Part shown: piece after piece, positions 1 to 9,198 of the stretch
Layout: every line of letters starts with the position of its first letter
Position numbering within the stretch: position 1 is the first letter of the stretch
Source: Klebsiella variicola
Lineage (GTDB): Bacteria > Pseudomonadota > Gammaproteobacteria > Enterobacterales > Enterobacteriaceae
Direction of reading: 5' to 3'
Assembly: GCF_000828055.2 (NCBI RefSeq)
Contig: NZ_CP010523.2
Coordinates: 3,038,001 to 3,102,000, forward strand
DNA length: 64,000 nucleotides
Translations under genes and position numbers: made by a program
The notes under the pieces: generated by a model
What the model was told of the DNA's origin: nothing
The model's input: the letters and a program-made list of their open reading frames with translations, nothing else
Database searches by the model: none

Positions 1-1348
1 GCTCGCTGACCCGCGCCATCAATAAGCGCATCAGCCACCGATTGCGGCTGGTGGTATAGCCCGGCTGCGCCTGTAACCAGTTCAGCGCCGACTCAATACC
101 TTCATCGTCCGCGCGGGTGAGCACTTCTGGCTCCAGCGACAGCACCTCATCAGCGCTGGTCGCCGCCATTACCGGCTCATCTTGCCATCCGGCCATCTCA
201 TCCAGAACACGCTCGTTAAGCCAGTTGAGCGTTACTTCATCGGCGAATGGCGTACCATCGTTAAACGCCAGGGTTTCCAGCCCCGGCAGACGAGCCAGCA
301 GCCCTTTCATATCCCGGCACAGGATATCGGCACGTACACTGTCAGCATCCAGTTTCAGCAGCGCCTGCCAGGCGTACCACTGCACATCCAGCCACAGATG
401 GTTGACGCCTTGCGCCAACAGCGTGTCCGTATGCTCCAGCAGTTCCGACCAGCTTTTCTGTAAATACAACCGCTTAAGATGGGCTTTACTCTCAGGCTTG
501 GGAGGCAATAGCCGTGTCCGGCCGGAGGCATCCAGCGGCGGTAACTCCGTTAACGTATCCCAACGCACACTCTTCATCAGATGATGACCTGCCAGCCATC
601 CGCCGGGACACTCACGCAGATATTTCGCCAACACCTTAGCCTGATCGAGCAAATCACGACCTGACGTGACGGTATGCATTACCGGCGCGGTGTCTGCATG
701 TTGGGGTAGCAGATCGTGTTCTTCGCGGCTGGTCTGCGGCACCAGACTGTGGGCTCCGCCGCTTTGCACCAGGCGATTCTCCAGTATCTGATATAGCCCG
801 GAAAGATCGGGGCGAGATGCTTCAGCCAATCCGGCAAAAGAGGCTTCCGTCAGCAATAACGCCCCGATAATGACCTGCATAGTGGTCATGTCGACTTCCG
901 GATAAAGAGACAGACTGTCCGACATCCGGCGACTGCCAAGCCATTCCAGTGCCGATTTACAGCTACGTTCACGCTGGGGATGGAGCATAGCCCCAAACCG
1001 CTCAAGCATTGCCGCCAGCAGCGTAACGCCCTCCGCCAGACCGGTTTCGCCATCCCGCTGCAGACGCGCCCACACGTAAAAGGTGATCACGCGCAGATCC
1101 TTGCAGGTCTGAGTCAGCAGTTTTTCTGCCAGCTGGCAAATCAGCTCGGTATCGACACCGGAGATCTTATTGACCTCCTCGCGGATACGCTGAAAATCAT
1201 CGTCATAGCCCGGATCGCTCCCGGTGGGCTGGGTGTCACTGATTGGCGCAAGCCAGGACTGCCACTGCGCCTGGCGTGACCGGGCCTGCTGGCGCAGTAC
1301 GCTTTCATCCAACTGACTGGCGGCAACCAAATTTTGTAAAATACTCAT
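1..1348 (-). CDS. tssA: TssA, type VI secretion assembly/cap protein (3' part outside window)
   Basis: TssA proteins help build the T6SS baseplate and coordinate tail-sheath growth. The reading frame starts at the ATG at 1348, overlapping the tssM stop as ATGA, and stays open for about 449 codons to the window edge, so the C-terminus is missing. The N-terminal part (roughly residues 25-160) has the features of an ImpA-N domain, including the conserved Pro-Gly-Tyr-Asp-Asp-Asp-Phe segment and a following E-x-x-K helix. The length and the second helical region suggest the VasJ/VasL-like long class, but this cannot be settled without the C-terminus. It is the last T6SS gene visible. The domain call is from recognition, not a profile search. 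Confidence 0.85.
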   Translation of the reverse strand, partial: MSILQNLVAASQLDESVLRQQARSRQAQWQSWLAPISDTQPTGSDPGYDDDFQRIREEVNKISGVDTELICQLAEKLLTQTCKDLRVITFYVWARLQRDGETGLAEGVTLLAAMLERFGAMLHPQRERSCKSALEWLGSRRMSDSLSLYPEVDMTTMQVIIGALLLTEASFAGLAEASRPDLSGLYQILENRLVQSGGAHSLVPQTSREEHDLLPQHADTAPVMHTVTSGRDLLDQAKVLAKYLRECPGGWLAGHHLMKSVRWDTLTELPPLDASGRTRLLPPKPESKAHLKRLYLQKSWSELLEHTDTLLAQGVNHLWLDVQWYAWQALLKLDADSVRADILCRDMKGLLARLPGLETLAFNDGTPFADEVTLNWLNERVLDEMAGWQDEPVMAATSADEVLSLEPEVLTRADDEGIESALNWLQAQPGYTTSRNRWLMRLLMARVSE

Positions 1349-4300
1349 AATTCCATCTCATCCATGTCACTATTCCCTACCCCCGTCGTCAGGGCCTGTG
1401 CGCTCTCAGCCGCATCGACACTAAAAATCTGATCCGGCAGGGTCAATCCGCGCAGCGCCAGAAGCGCCAGCGGGCCGCTCCCAAGCTGGGAGCGCAATAC
1501 CCACTGCAGGGTGCGGCCATCCGGAGCGGTGAAGCTCATCATCCACTGGCTGCGTTCGAGTTGCTGGCGTTTACCCTGCTCCAGCCAGCGAATAAAGCCC
1601 CAGGTACCGCTGTAGTCACCAAACAGACGCGTGCCCGCATTGACGGTGGTCCAGGTCAGCAGAGTGCCGGGTTTATACGTCTCCCCCGGCCAGCGGAAAG
1701 TCTGCCAGTCGGCAATCTGATTGAAATAGCGCAGCTTTTGGCCGTCTATCGTCAGCTGTGTCTCCACAACCTCCGGGGCAGGCCTGGCCTGTAACTCAAA
1801 GCTGATCCCCTGGCTGCCGTCGGTAAAAAGAATGTCGGACAGCTGGCTTAGCTGGTTGATGGCGCGCAGAAAGGCCGGATTAAAGACCAGGCCGTGGCTG
1901 TTGACCTTATCCGGCACCCACTGACTGCCTTCTTTATGCAGGACACCGTTCAGCTCCGTCGTGAGAAAACGTTCGATCCGCCCGCTGTCCTTGCGCACAA
2001 ACTCAGCCAGCATCGGCAGCGAGGCGTCACTTTTGCTGGCGGCAAACGGAAAGCGTCCGTCAAAGGCGGTGTGCCAGTTGGCGACCACCGATCGGCGCCA
2101 TTTGTCATTCAGACTGGCCGCCGACGGCAGAAGCACGGTTTCCCAGGCCTGCGTCAGCGGCTGCACAAACAGAGTATTACCGAAGCCACTCCACTCTTCG
2201 CCAAGACTCGCCGAAATCAGGCTGCCATACTGTTGCGTGTCGGTCAGGTCGACGCTTTTCCCCTGGAAGACGGTCTGCGCCAGGGTTTGCATCATCTCCT
2301 GCGGATCGGAGGCATTCGCAACCTGCTGCAGGCGCAGGCGCACGCGGGTGATACGTGTCAGATAGGTTTGCAGGCTCAGGGTGCTATCGGCCGACATGAC
2401 GTTGCTGCCCGTGTTTTTCCCCATCAGCTGGAGCAGTGGGCCGAACGTGTCATCCAGAGGCCCCTGCGGGCCGGTTGCCGACTGGTCGATGACCGGCTTG
2501 TCTTTCCCGCCCACCAGGTCTTTGGCCGATTTAATAAGGCTGTCCGACAGCCCCTCCCTTTGTTGCCCCGCCTGCCCCTGCCAGGCAAGGGTATTCATCA
2601 GGGCAATCAGCGGCGACTGGCGGACATCGCTTATTAGCGTGAGCTGGTCGGTAACATCGGCGATATTGGTCGTCGGGTTGAGTCGCAGACTGTTGAGAAA
2701 ATTCAGCCAGCTGCCAGCGAAATCGGTGAAGTAGCGTCGGGTCAGACGCGCTTTCAGCGCCTCCGGCGACAGGTCTGTCGACACCGTTTTGCGCGAATCG
2801 CTCAGCACCCAGTCGATTTCCTCCCGGCGCGAGCTGGCTGCCTTATCAATGGCCTGCTGAATGCCGCCTTCCCATGCCTGGCGGGTAAACATCCCCGGGA
2901 CCACTTCATCGGTGGTAAACAGGCGGCGCGCGTCGGTGTCACTGGTCATGTCTTCCAGCGACACATCGGCAAAATTACGACGCACGGATTTGAGCATGTT
3001 CTCATATAAGGTGCTTTCGGCATTGCGGCGACCTAGCTGCTGCAACAGAACCTGACGGCTCTGACTCACCCGTTGCGCATCCGGGATGATCTTCCACTCT
3101 GGCCGCTCGGGCAGCAGGGAGAGATAAAAGGCCCACAAATCCGGCGCCAGACTTTGCCACAGACCGGTCGAGATCCCCATTCGCGTCGGCTGGACCGCTT
3201 TCATGGTCTGCGCGAAAAATGCGCCATCGGCTTTATCCGGACGAGCCATCATCAGCCAGGCTTTCAGCTGGTCATAGCCCGGTTTCGCCAGCTGGGCTCG
3301 TTGGTCGCTATTGGGGGCGGAGTTGACCAGCGCGCTGAGCGCCTGCTGCAACGCGGCATTGGCCGGGTCACGTATCAGGCGATGATTTGCCACACCGTAC
3401 CAGGGCAGGACGGCGTTTAATAGCTGCTGATGATGGTCCAGACCAAAGCGCCGATACCAGGGAGCGCCCTTCTGCCCATCGTGCACGAGACGGCCGGCCT
3501 CATTGCGCAGGGCATGGAGGGCCGTCAGTTGATAGTCAGAAACAGAGGGGTGGGCCACCAGGTCGCGGGCTTTTCCCGCGACTGTAGCAATCTGGCTGTA
3601 ATTAAGGGCAAAGGAGAGCAGCAGTCCCGCTGCCCACAGGCCGAGGATGGCCAGCAGACCGCACGCCAGGCCCCGCTCCCATGCCATTCCCACGTGATGC
3701 CCGCGTAAACGGCGGCAGTCATCGACGATCCCCTGCCAGGTCGCGGGCAGCGTCAGGAGATGAGGCTGGTTCGCAGGCAGGGCATCAGCTTCCTGATACG
3801 GATCTACGGTACGAGGCTCTGGCAGGCTAAACATCAGGCCACGCAGCGCAAGCCGCTGCCGCGAGGCGGTCAGCCACGGCGCCAGCTGCCAGCGCCATTG
3901 CGCGATCCCCCCGTCGATAAGCCGCTGCCCCAGACGCAGCAGAAAGTCGTGGCGGGTATCTGCTGCGATCTGGCGCATCCCCTGCTCCCGCAGCGTGGGC
4001 AACATCTGCGCAAGCTGACGGGCGACATCGTCCTCGGTAGCGCGTAACGGGAAGCTAACGCCTACCGCCTGCACCGCGCGGTCAGCCTGCGGCCACTCAC
4101 TATCGCACAGTTTCCACAGCCAGACCGGGGCGGCATAGCGCAGCAGTTCGCTGATTTTTTCCAGCCCACGCAGATCGCTCTCGCTTATCTGCGGCGTCAG
4201 GGTCAGAGACGACGGCATCACCCGCACAATCCCGTCCAGAGGACGGCCACGGCGCAGCTTGCGCAGCGCGGCGTATTTTTCTTGGTCGGGCTCTGTGATC

Positions 4301-4773
4301 AGGTTACCGCCGTAAATCAGCACAGTGCGGTTACCTTCAAGCCACTGCTGCTGACGCAGACCAGGCGCCAGTTGTTCGATTGCTGCATCGTCCCCGGTAA
4401 CCAGCAGCAGGCGGACTTTGCGGCGCCAGCGCAGGCGGTAACGTGCGTGAAGGTGCTTTTTCAGCGGGGCATAAAGGGCTTCGCGCCCGGCGGGCCTGGT
4501 GGGTTGCCGCACAGGCGCTGCTGAAGGCTTAACCTTATCTTTTATCAGCAGTCGAAAGGCCATAAACCCCAGTACCAGCAGGCTGAGTGCCATCCCCCAG
4601 ATAATAAAGCCCGTGGCGATAAGCGGGCGCAGCGTTTCCCACTGCGTGGCACGATCCATCGCCCACAGCCACCATGCCAGCCCGCCCAGGAGCACCAGAA
4701 GCGTGACCGCAGCAATACAGACGATAACCGTAGCCGCCACAGAGATAGCGGCAGGTTTATTGACGTTGTCCAT
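1345..4773 (-). CDS. tssM: TssM (IcmF-like), inner-membrane core of the T6SS
   Basis: TssM spans the inner membrane and with TssL and TssJ forms the envelope complex on which the T6SS tail is built. The product is 1142 aa. It has two N-terminal TM segments (about 13-38 and 50-77), a cytoplasmic part, a third TM (about 369-391) and a long periplasmic region. Where many TssM proteins have a Walker A loop before TM3 (here residues 124-134, Val-Thr-Gly-Asp-Asp-Ala-Ala), the Gly-Lys-Thr/Ser is absent, so this homologue probably does not bind ATP. The start overlaps the upstream 379-aa gene by 17 bp and the end overlaps tssA by ATGA, indicating coupled translation in one leftward operon. Confidence 0.93.
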   Translation of the reverse strand: MDNVNKPAAISVAATVIVCIAAVTLLVLLGGLAWWLWAMDRATQWETLRPLIATGFIIWGMALSLLVLGFMAFRLLIKDKVKPSAAPVRQPTRPAGREALYAPLKKHLHARYRLRWRRKVRLLLVTGDDAAIEQLAPGLRQQQWLEGNRTVLIYGGNLITEPDQEKYAALRKLRRGRPLDGIVRVMPSSLTLTPQISESDLRGLEKISELLRYAAPVWLWKLCDSEWPQADRAVQAVGVSFPLRATEDDVARQLAQMLPTLREQGMRQIAADTRHDFLLRLGQRLIDGGIAQWRWQLAPWLTASRQRLALRGLMFSLPEPRTVDPYQEADALPANQPHLLTLPATWQGIVDDCRRLRGHHVGMAWERGLACGLLAILGLWAAGLLLSFALNYSQIATVAGKARDLVAHPSVSDYQLTALHALRNEAGRLVHDGQKGAPWYRRFGLDHHQQLLNAVLPWYGVANHRLIRDPANAALQQALSALVNSAPNSDQRAQLAKPGYDQLKAWLMMARPDKADGAFFAQTMKAVQPTRMGISTGLWQSLAPDLWAFYLSLLPERPEWKIIPDAQRVSQSRQVLLQQLGRRNAESTLYENMLKSVRRNFADVSLEDMTSDTDARRLFTTDEVVPGMFTRQAWEGGIQQAIDKAASSRREEIDWVLSDSRKTVSTDLSPEALKARLTRRYFTDFAGSWLNFLNSLRLNPTTNIADVTDQLTLISDVRQSPLIALMNTLAWQGQAGQQREGLSDSLIKSAKDLVGGKDKPVIDQSATGPQGPLDDTFGPLLQLMGKNTGSNVMSADSTLSLQTYLTRITRVRLRLQQVANASDPQEMMQTLAQTVFQGKSVDLTDTQQYGSLISASLGEEWSGFGNTLFVQPLTQAWETVLLPSAASLNDKWRRSVVANWHTAFDGRFPFAASKSDASLPMLAEFVRKDSGRIERFLTTELNGVLHKEGSQWVPDKVNSHGLVFNPAFLRAINQLSQLSDILFTDGSQGISFELQARPAPEVVETQLTIDGQKLRYFNQIADWQTFRWPGETYKPGTLLTWTTVNAGTRLFGDYSGTWGFIRWLEQGKRQQLERSQWMMSFTAPDGRTLQWVLRSQLGSGPLALLALRGLTLPDQIFSVDAAESAQALTTGVGNSDMDEMEL

Positions 4774-5896
4774 CAGGTTTTACAATTCCAATTGCGAGGG
4801 TATTCAAGGGATCGCGGGCTAGCCAGCCACACGGTTGTTGGTAGTGCGCGGCGTAGATCGCCGCCAGCGACAGAACGGTCAAGCCTTCCATCTCGCCGAT
4901 GTCTCCCCAACAGGCATCCTGGCGATATAGGTTAATATCCCAACCGCTATGCGCCAGCGCTTCCAGTCCCGGCTGAAAAAACAGCGCACAGGCTTCCGGG
5001 GGGCCGCTCAGTTCGTTCTGCTCCAGCACACGAGCGGCTACAGCAGTCAGGGCCTCCCCTTTTTCTGCGCAATAGGTTTCCCCCCTGGTCAGGTGCACCG
5101 GACCGTCCCGTCCGGCGAGCCACAGTACCGCAGACTCTCCGGCGGGTTGCACCGCCCCCGTCCGGGCGACAACCACCTGACATCCGGCGATAAGCACAGT
5201 GTCATCGGGGTCAGCTTCCGCCAGAGTGTGTGCTATCTCCGCGAGGCTGGCCTCCCCACGCCAGGCATACGGGCGTGAGGGTAGTGTCATCTGCGCAACA
5301 GTGAGGGTCATCTGTGCACGAAACGCCTGCCAGGCGAGCTCCGTTCCCTGCCAGTAGCAACGCAGCGGCGGCGTAAGCGTTCTTTCACTGCGCTGTCGTT
5401 GCCATTCCATCACCAGTAGTTCCGCCAGCCGTTTTTCGCGGGCGATAGCCTCAGAAACTGAAAGGTATGGCGCTCGCAGCGCCCTGCCGCCGCCCTCGTT
5501 CTCTTCCTCTGGCGGACGCTGGTGACGGCTTAGCACCCGCAGCCAGTCAGTGGTCGTTTTGCCCATGGGCCCCAGCAACAGACCTTCCTGTAACCCGATC
5601 GGCTGCCGATGCTCCGCCCACCATTGCTGTTGTTCGTATGCTACCAGTTGGTCATAGAACCTGGCGTTATGCACGCTCATGCGGTAGTACAGCAGCCGGA
5701 TCAACCAGCCGGTACCCGCCAGCACCAGAGCCAACAGGATCCCGGTGGCGGCCAGGGCGCTTTTTCCTTCTGCCGAGGGAAGTAAAGCGCTGACCCCGCC
5801 GCTAAGCAGGACCAGCAGGGCCGAAGCCGATAGCCACCTGGCCGTACCAGGCGGTCGCGCGTCTCCGTACGGGGGATACTCCGGTACCGGCCTCAC
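4757..5896 (-). CDS. Two-TM T6SS-associated protein of unknown function (between PAAR and tssM)
   Basis: A 379-aa protein with a proline-rich N-terminus and two TM helices (about 20-40 and 46-68). A Tyr/Trp-rich stretch follows, then a large domain presumably outside the membrane. I recognise no catalytic motif. It is translationally coupled on both sides: its ATG overlaps the PAAR stop (ATGA at 5893-5896) and its 3' end overlaps tssM by 17 bp. A shorter two-TM protein sits in the same place after the second PAAR gene at 50.65 kb, so PAAR followed by a two-TM protein recurs here. It could be an accessory factor of the membrane complex or a cognate partner of the PAAR/effector cassette. Confidence 0.75.
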   Translation of the reverse strand: MRPVPEYPPYGDARPPGTARWLSASALLVLLSGGVSALLPSAEGKSALAATGILLALVLAGTGWLIRLLYYRMSVHNARFYDQLVAYEQQQWWAEHRQPIGLQEGLLLGPMGKTTTDWLRVLSRHQRPPEEENEGGGRALRAPYLSVSEAIAREKRLAELLVMEWQRQRSERTLTPPLRCYWQGTELAWQAFRAQMTLTVAQMTLPSRPYAWRGEASLAEIAHTLAEADPDDTVLIAGCQVVVARTGAVQPAGESAVLWLAGRDGPVHLTRGETYCAEKGEALTAVAARVLEQNELSGPPEACALFFQPGLEALAHSGWDINLYRQDACWGDIGEMEGLTVLSLAAIYAAHYQQPCGWLARDPLNTLAIGIVKPDGQRQ

Positions 5897-6150
5897 TGAT
5901 CAACCCCGCAGTCTGGGTTAGAGCTGACCAGCGTGCAGCCGCAGGCGCAGCGATGACCGTGCAGCGCAACCGGCTGGCCATCAATCGTGGTTCGTGCGCT
6001 GCCTTCAGCAATGGTCGTCATACCGTGTTTGTTACACTTGACCGGGTCGCCCTTGCAGGCGAATCCCAGACCAAAACACTGATAATGCCCCATCAGCACC
6101 CTGCCCCCATACTCCCGCAGGGTATCGCCTTTGCGAATGACTTTATTCAT
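5893..6150 (-). CDS. PAAR-domain T6SS spike tip protein
   Basis: An 85-aa protein, essentially a single PAAR domain with no fused toxin. PAAR proteins cap the VgrG trimer and sharpen the spike. Visible features are the N-terminal Gly-Asp and Gly-Gly turns, Cys residues in the Lys-Cys-Asn-Lys-His and Cys-Ala-Cys-Gly segments, and His-Gly-His near the C-terminus, consistent with a metal-binding cone tip. A good Shine-Dalgarno (GGAGG) lies 5 bases before the ATG. It follows tle1 copy A by about 20 bp and overlaps the next gene by ATGA. The sequence around its start codon forms the left boundary of the 3.6-kb tandem duplication. Confidence 0.9.
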   Translation of the reverse strand: MNKVIRKGDTLREYGGRVLMGHYQCFGLGFACKGDPVKCNKHGMTTIAEGSARTTIDGQPVALHGHRCACGCTLVSSNPDCGVDQ

Positions 6151-6170
6151 CGGATCCTCCTTATCCGCGT

Positions 6171-8612
6171 TCAGACCGTTGTCGTCAGAACGTCCTCCAG
6201 CCAGCTGGCCGGCAGCGCGGCTTGCCCCCGCGCCAGCTGCTCTTCCGCTTTCCGCGCCTTTTGCTGTGCGACAACGGTTCCCGGCTCGTGGGTAAATGCC
6301 CGCAGCTGCGCCCCTCCGGGCAGCTCCGGCAGCGCTTCCCCGGTTATCTTGTCCAGCACCGCCACCTCCAGCGAGCGCACGGCGCCTGTCGCGGCCAGCC
6401 CGGCCAGCTTGCCGGTCAGGCGCTTTTGCCGGAAACTGAGCACGACACCCGCGGTCACGGTCGCAAAACCCACCAGGTCTCCGGCGAGCACCAGCGGCGA
6501 GAGCGGTTTACTGCAGCGCTCGCTGAAGTAAATCATCCGGTAGCGGAAGTAGCCGGTCCACATCTCGCGCGTGCCGAGCGCGGCATACATAAACCAGGCG
6601 CGTGAATCATGCACCTGATCATCAAACAGCGCCCTCACCAGCCCGGCAGGCTGCTCCGCGTTGCTGGCCTCGCCGGCATCGGGAAAGAGGACGGCCACCC
6701 GGGCCTCTCCGTCACGCTTCATGCGCCGGTATTCCTGCGCTTCATCATCGGTATTGAGGACGAAAATCACCGGCTGCAGCACGGTATCCAGCACCAGCTG
6801 CGCCAGGTTATCCGGAATACGGTAACCGTCGTGGTAATCCTTTCCGAACTCCTTCGCCGCGTCGAACAGCTGGGTTTGATCCATCTTTGGGTCAAAATCC
6901 TTCACGCCCGGCTGCAGAACCAGCTCATCCATCCTGTCAGGAGGCTGGTTTGCTATCTGGTTCTGGCGAGCCCTGAGCACCGCCGCCTGTTTTTCATCAC
7001 GAACCTCTTCTGCCGCCTTACGCGCGGCAGGCAGCGCGTCGGTATTCGTGGCGCGCTGATAGAAGGGCGTTTTCAGCATCGAGCCTCTGGCATAGCGGTC
7101 GATGCGCCAGGCGGTGATCCAGGCCATCTGCTCAGCAATGACGGTTTCCAGACTGCCGCCGGCGGCAGGTGGTTCGTAGTGAGAGGTTGCTTCGGGATTG
7201 AACGTTTTCGGCGTGGTTTGACCCAGAGTGAGTTCGCGCCAGGCGTTGAAGCGGTTGACTAGTTTTTCATTAATTCCGTATTGCTCAATAAGTTCAGGAT
7301 GCATAGCACGCCATGCATCTTTTTTAAGATCGACAGGCAGCGTGTCAACAGGAACTTTCAGAGGGGCCCCAGCCTGGAAGCTGGCAGAGTAAAGATCATT
7401 TAAAACTATCTGCGAAAGCAATAGACGGTCATCACTACCATTCGCTTTCCCCTGATCCCCCGGCGGATATCCTCCACCAATATCCGAGTGCATCCCCGGG
7501 TAAACCACCTCTCTGGCACAGGGCGGGTATTTGCCGTTTGCCCGCCGCACCGAGTCCAGCGGAAAGCAGAGACGCTGCTCATGCCCGGAGACCAGGTGAA
7601 CACATTTTTTTATCAGCCCGCCATAGGTTTCATCATCCGGCAGCTCCATCGTGCCGTCTGCCCAGGACATATGCCCGTCGGCAACCGGCACCACATGCGC
7701 CACCCCGACGGAGGCCACCGTATCCAGCAGCCCGAGAAACTCCACGCTGACGGGCAGCTGCATCCCGCCTGTCTGCAGGCACTGCGGCGGTTTTTCACCT
7801 TCCGCCGCCGGCGGGGGCAGCAGTTCGCTCAGCCAGCGCACAAAGGTGCGCGCCGCTGCCGCGCCGCGGGAAAAACCATAGACATACAGCTTGATGCCTG
7901 TCAGTTTCGGCTTGCCCGGCTCAGGCTGAATCAGCATCGGCATCAGTTTCGGGGCAAGACCATTCAGCAAGCGAGTGAACTCTTCATAGCGGTTATGGCT
8001 GCCGCCAAACCACAGCCGGTTCCAGCTGGTGCTCATTTCTTTCAGTGAACGACGACTCTCTGCGGTGGTCAGCCATTTTTCGGTGGCACTAAACATCAGC
8101 ACATCGATTATGCGCAGCAGCGCCCAGTTAATCCGATCCTCCCCCTTAACTGCCCCCACCAGACCCATGGTGGAATAGTCCGGGTCATTCACTTCCGGGA
8201 AGGGGGTGCCCACGCCGGGCATATAGAATTTAAAATATTTCCCGTCTCCCCCGCCGTCATCATCAAACAGCTTGCTCTGATCGTCAGACGGCACCCCGCC
8301 AGCCGTTCCCGTTCCAATAGTCGCCCGAAACAGCCGGGCGATATTGGTCGGATGTTTCGGCTTCGCGATAAAAAAGTCATGATTTAAGTTATTGCCGGTA
8401 CCGTCGAAAAACAGACTGATGTGCAGCGTCTTGCAGCACGGCGGCTCCACGCGCCGTCCGGCAGCCAGGCACAGTTCCTGGTGATAGCGCCGCTCGTCGC
8501 TGTTCTGCTGATGGCAGTTCTGCCCAACCTGCAGCGCCCGGCCCGGCAGACGTCCCTGCGGCGGAAACGGCGGCGGGACCCAGGCGGCATGAATTTCGGT
8601 TATTTCGGACAT
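6171..8612 (-). CDS. tle1: Tle1-type DUF2235 phospholipase effector, copy A
   Basis: A predicted antibacterial T6SS lipase of 813 aa. The DUF2235 signature Leu-Phe-Phe-Asp-Gly-Thr-Gly-Asn-Asn starts near residue 67. The nucleophile elbow Gly-Phe-Ser-Arg-Gly (Ser248) is present. The Gly-Leu-Leu-Asp-Thr-Val Asp297 and the His-Ser-Asp-Ile-Gly-Gly-Gly motif (His375) are the likely acid and base. These match the Tle1 family, whose members attack phospholipids in the target periplasm. The start codon overlaps the stop of the upstream DUF3304 gene, so immunity is translated first and the lipase is coupled to it. It is about 90% identical to copy B, except for clusters of change near residues 100-125, 172-195, 217-230 and 388-450. 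Confidence 0.9.
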   Translation of the reverse strand: MSEITEIHAAWVPPPFPPQGRLPGRALQVGQNCHQQNSDERRYHQELCLAAGRRVEPPCCKTLHISLFFDGTGNNLNHDFFIAKPKHPTNIARLFRATIGTGTAGGVPSDDQSKLFDDDGGGDGKYFKFYMPGVGTPFPEVNDPDYSTMGLVGAVKGEDRINWALLRIIDVLMFSATEKWLTTAESRRSLKEMSTSWNRLWFGGSHNRYEEFTRLLNGLAPKLMPMLIQPEPGKPKLTGIKLYVYGFSRGAAAARTFVRWLSELLPPPAAEGEKPPQCLQTGGMQLPVSVEFLGLLDTVASVGVAHVVPVADGHMSWADGTMELPDDETYGGLIKKCVHLVSGHEQRLCFPLDSVRRANGKYPPCAREVVYPGMHSDIGGGYPPGDQGKANGSDDRLLLSQIVLNDLYSASFQAGAPLKVPVDTLPVDLKKDAWRAMHPELIEQYGINEKLVNRFNAWRELTLGQTTPKTFNPEATSHYEPPAAGGSLETVIAEQMAWITAWRIDRYARGSMLKTPFYQRATNTDALPAARKAAEEVRDEKQAAVLRARQNQIANQPPDRMDELVLQPGVKDFDPKMDQTQLFDAAKEFGKDYHDGYRIPDNLAQLVLDTVLQPVIFVLNTDDEAQEYRRMKRDGEARVAVLFPDAGEASNAEQPAGLVRALFDDQVHDSRAWFMYAALGTREMWTGYFRYRMIYFSERCSKPLSPLVLAGDLVGFATVTAGVVLSFRQKRLTGKLAGLAATGAVRSLEVAVLDKITGEALPELPGGAQLRAFTHEPGTVVAQQKARKAEEQLARGQAALPASWLEDVLTTTV

Positions 8613-9130
8613 ACGGCAGGCTCCTTCATCCTGACGGGCTCTTTTATCGGATAGTTCGCATTTCTCGGTGACCAGCAGCTGGTGGTCACCTTCACGTCAT
8701 CGCAGGGTAAAAAGTGCACCGTAATGCCGCACACATCCTGGCCGTTATAGTCGGGCAGCGGAACGGTTTTGCTGTGCTGCCTCTTTTGGGCATCAATCCC
8801 TTTTTTCCAGGCAAGGTATTTCGCCTCATCAGCAAACCCCGGGAAACCCGCGGATGAACCCTGCCCGGTTTCCCATTCAACGCGCACCGTCATACCCGGC
8901 GTCCAGCGGGCGGGCACGCTGAAGCAGCAGCCGCCTCCGCCCCCCTGAAACGGGCCTATTGAATCGATGCCCGACTGGCCATTGATACTGAAGTGGTTGA
9001 TTGCCCATTTTGTGTGGTTGATGGCTTTTATTGTTCCACCACCGCCGCCTCCGGCCTGTGCGGCAGGCTGCGCGCAGCCGGTTAACAGCAGCAGACCCGC
9101 CAGCAGCGGGCTGATTAATGCAAATTTCAT
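8600..9130 (-). CDS. DUF3304 lipoprotein, predicted Tle1 immunity protein 1
   Basis: A 176-aa lipoprotein. A hydrophobic signal peptide ends in a Leu-Thr-Gly-Cys lipobox (Cys19), followed by a Gly-rich linker and the DUF3304 domain. DUF3304 lipoproteins next to Tle1 lipases act as periplasmic immunity proteins (Tli1), protecting the producer from self or sister delivery; that role is inferred here from context. The stop codon overlaps the start of tle1 copy A. It is nearly identical to immunity protein 2, sharing the C-terminal Cys-Trp-Ser-Pro-Arg-Asn variant that proteins 3 and 4 lack. Confidence 0.85.
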   Translation of the reverse strand: MKFALISPLLAGLLLLTGCAQPAAQAGGGGGGTIKAINHTKWAINHFSINGQSGIDSIGPFQGGGGGCCFSVPARWTPGMTVRVEWETGQGSSAGFPGFADEAKYLAWKKGIDAQKRQHSKTVPLPDYNGQDVCGITVHFLPCDDVKVTTSCWSPRNANYPIKEPVRMKEPAVCPK

Positions 9131-9198
9131 CGGACTCTCCCTGTCGGTTTGAGGGTGATTAAGTGAGGGTGATGCCAGCCTGAATAAACGAAGGCGAG

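Noticed and set aside
1894-2637. Long open frames on the strand opposite tssM, vgrG, clpV and other GC-rich genes
   Set aside because: Mirror frames caused by GC-rich codon use; none has a ribosome site, domain or conserved start.
9021-9060. Short G-rich repeats in the DUF3304 genes resembling simple-sequence phase-variation tracts
   Set aside because: They encode the Gly linker after the lipobox with mixed codons, so slippage is unlikely.
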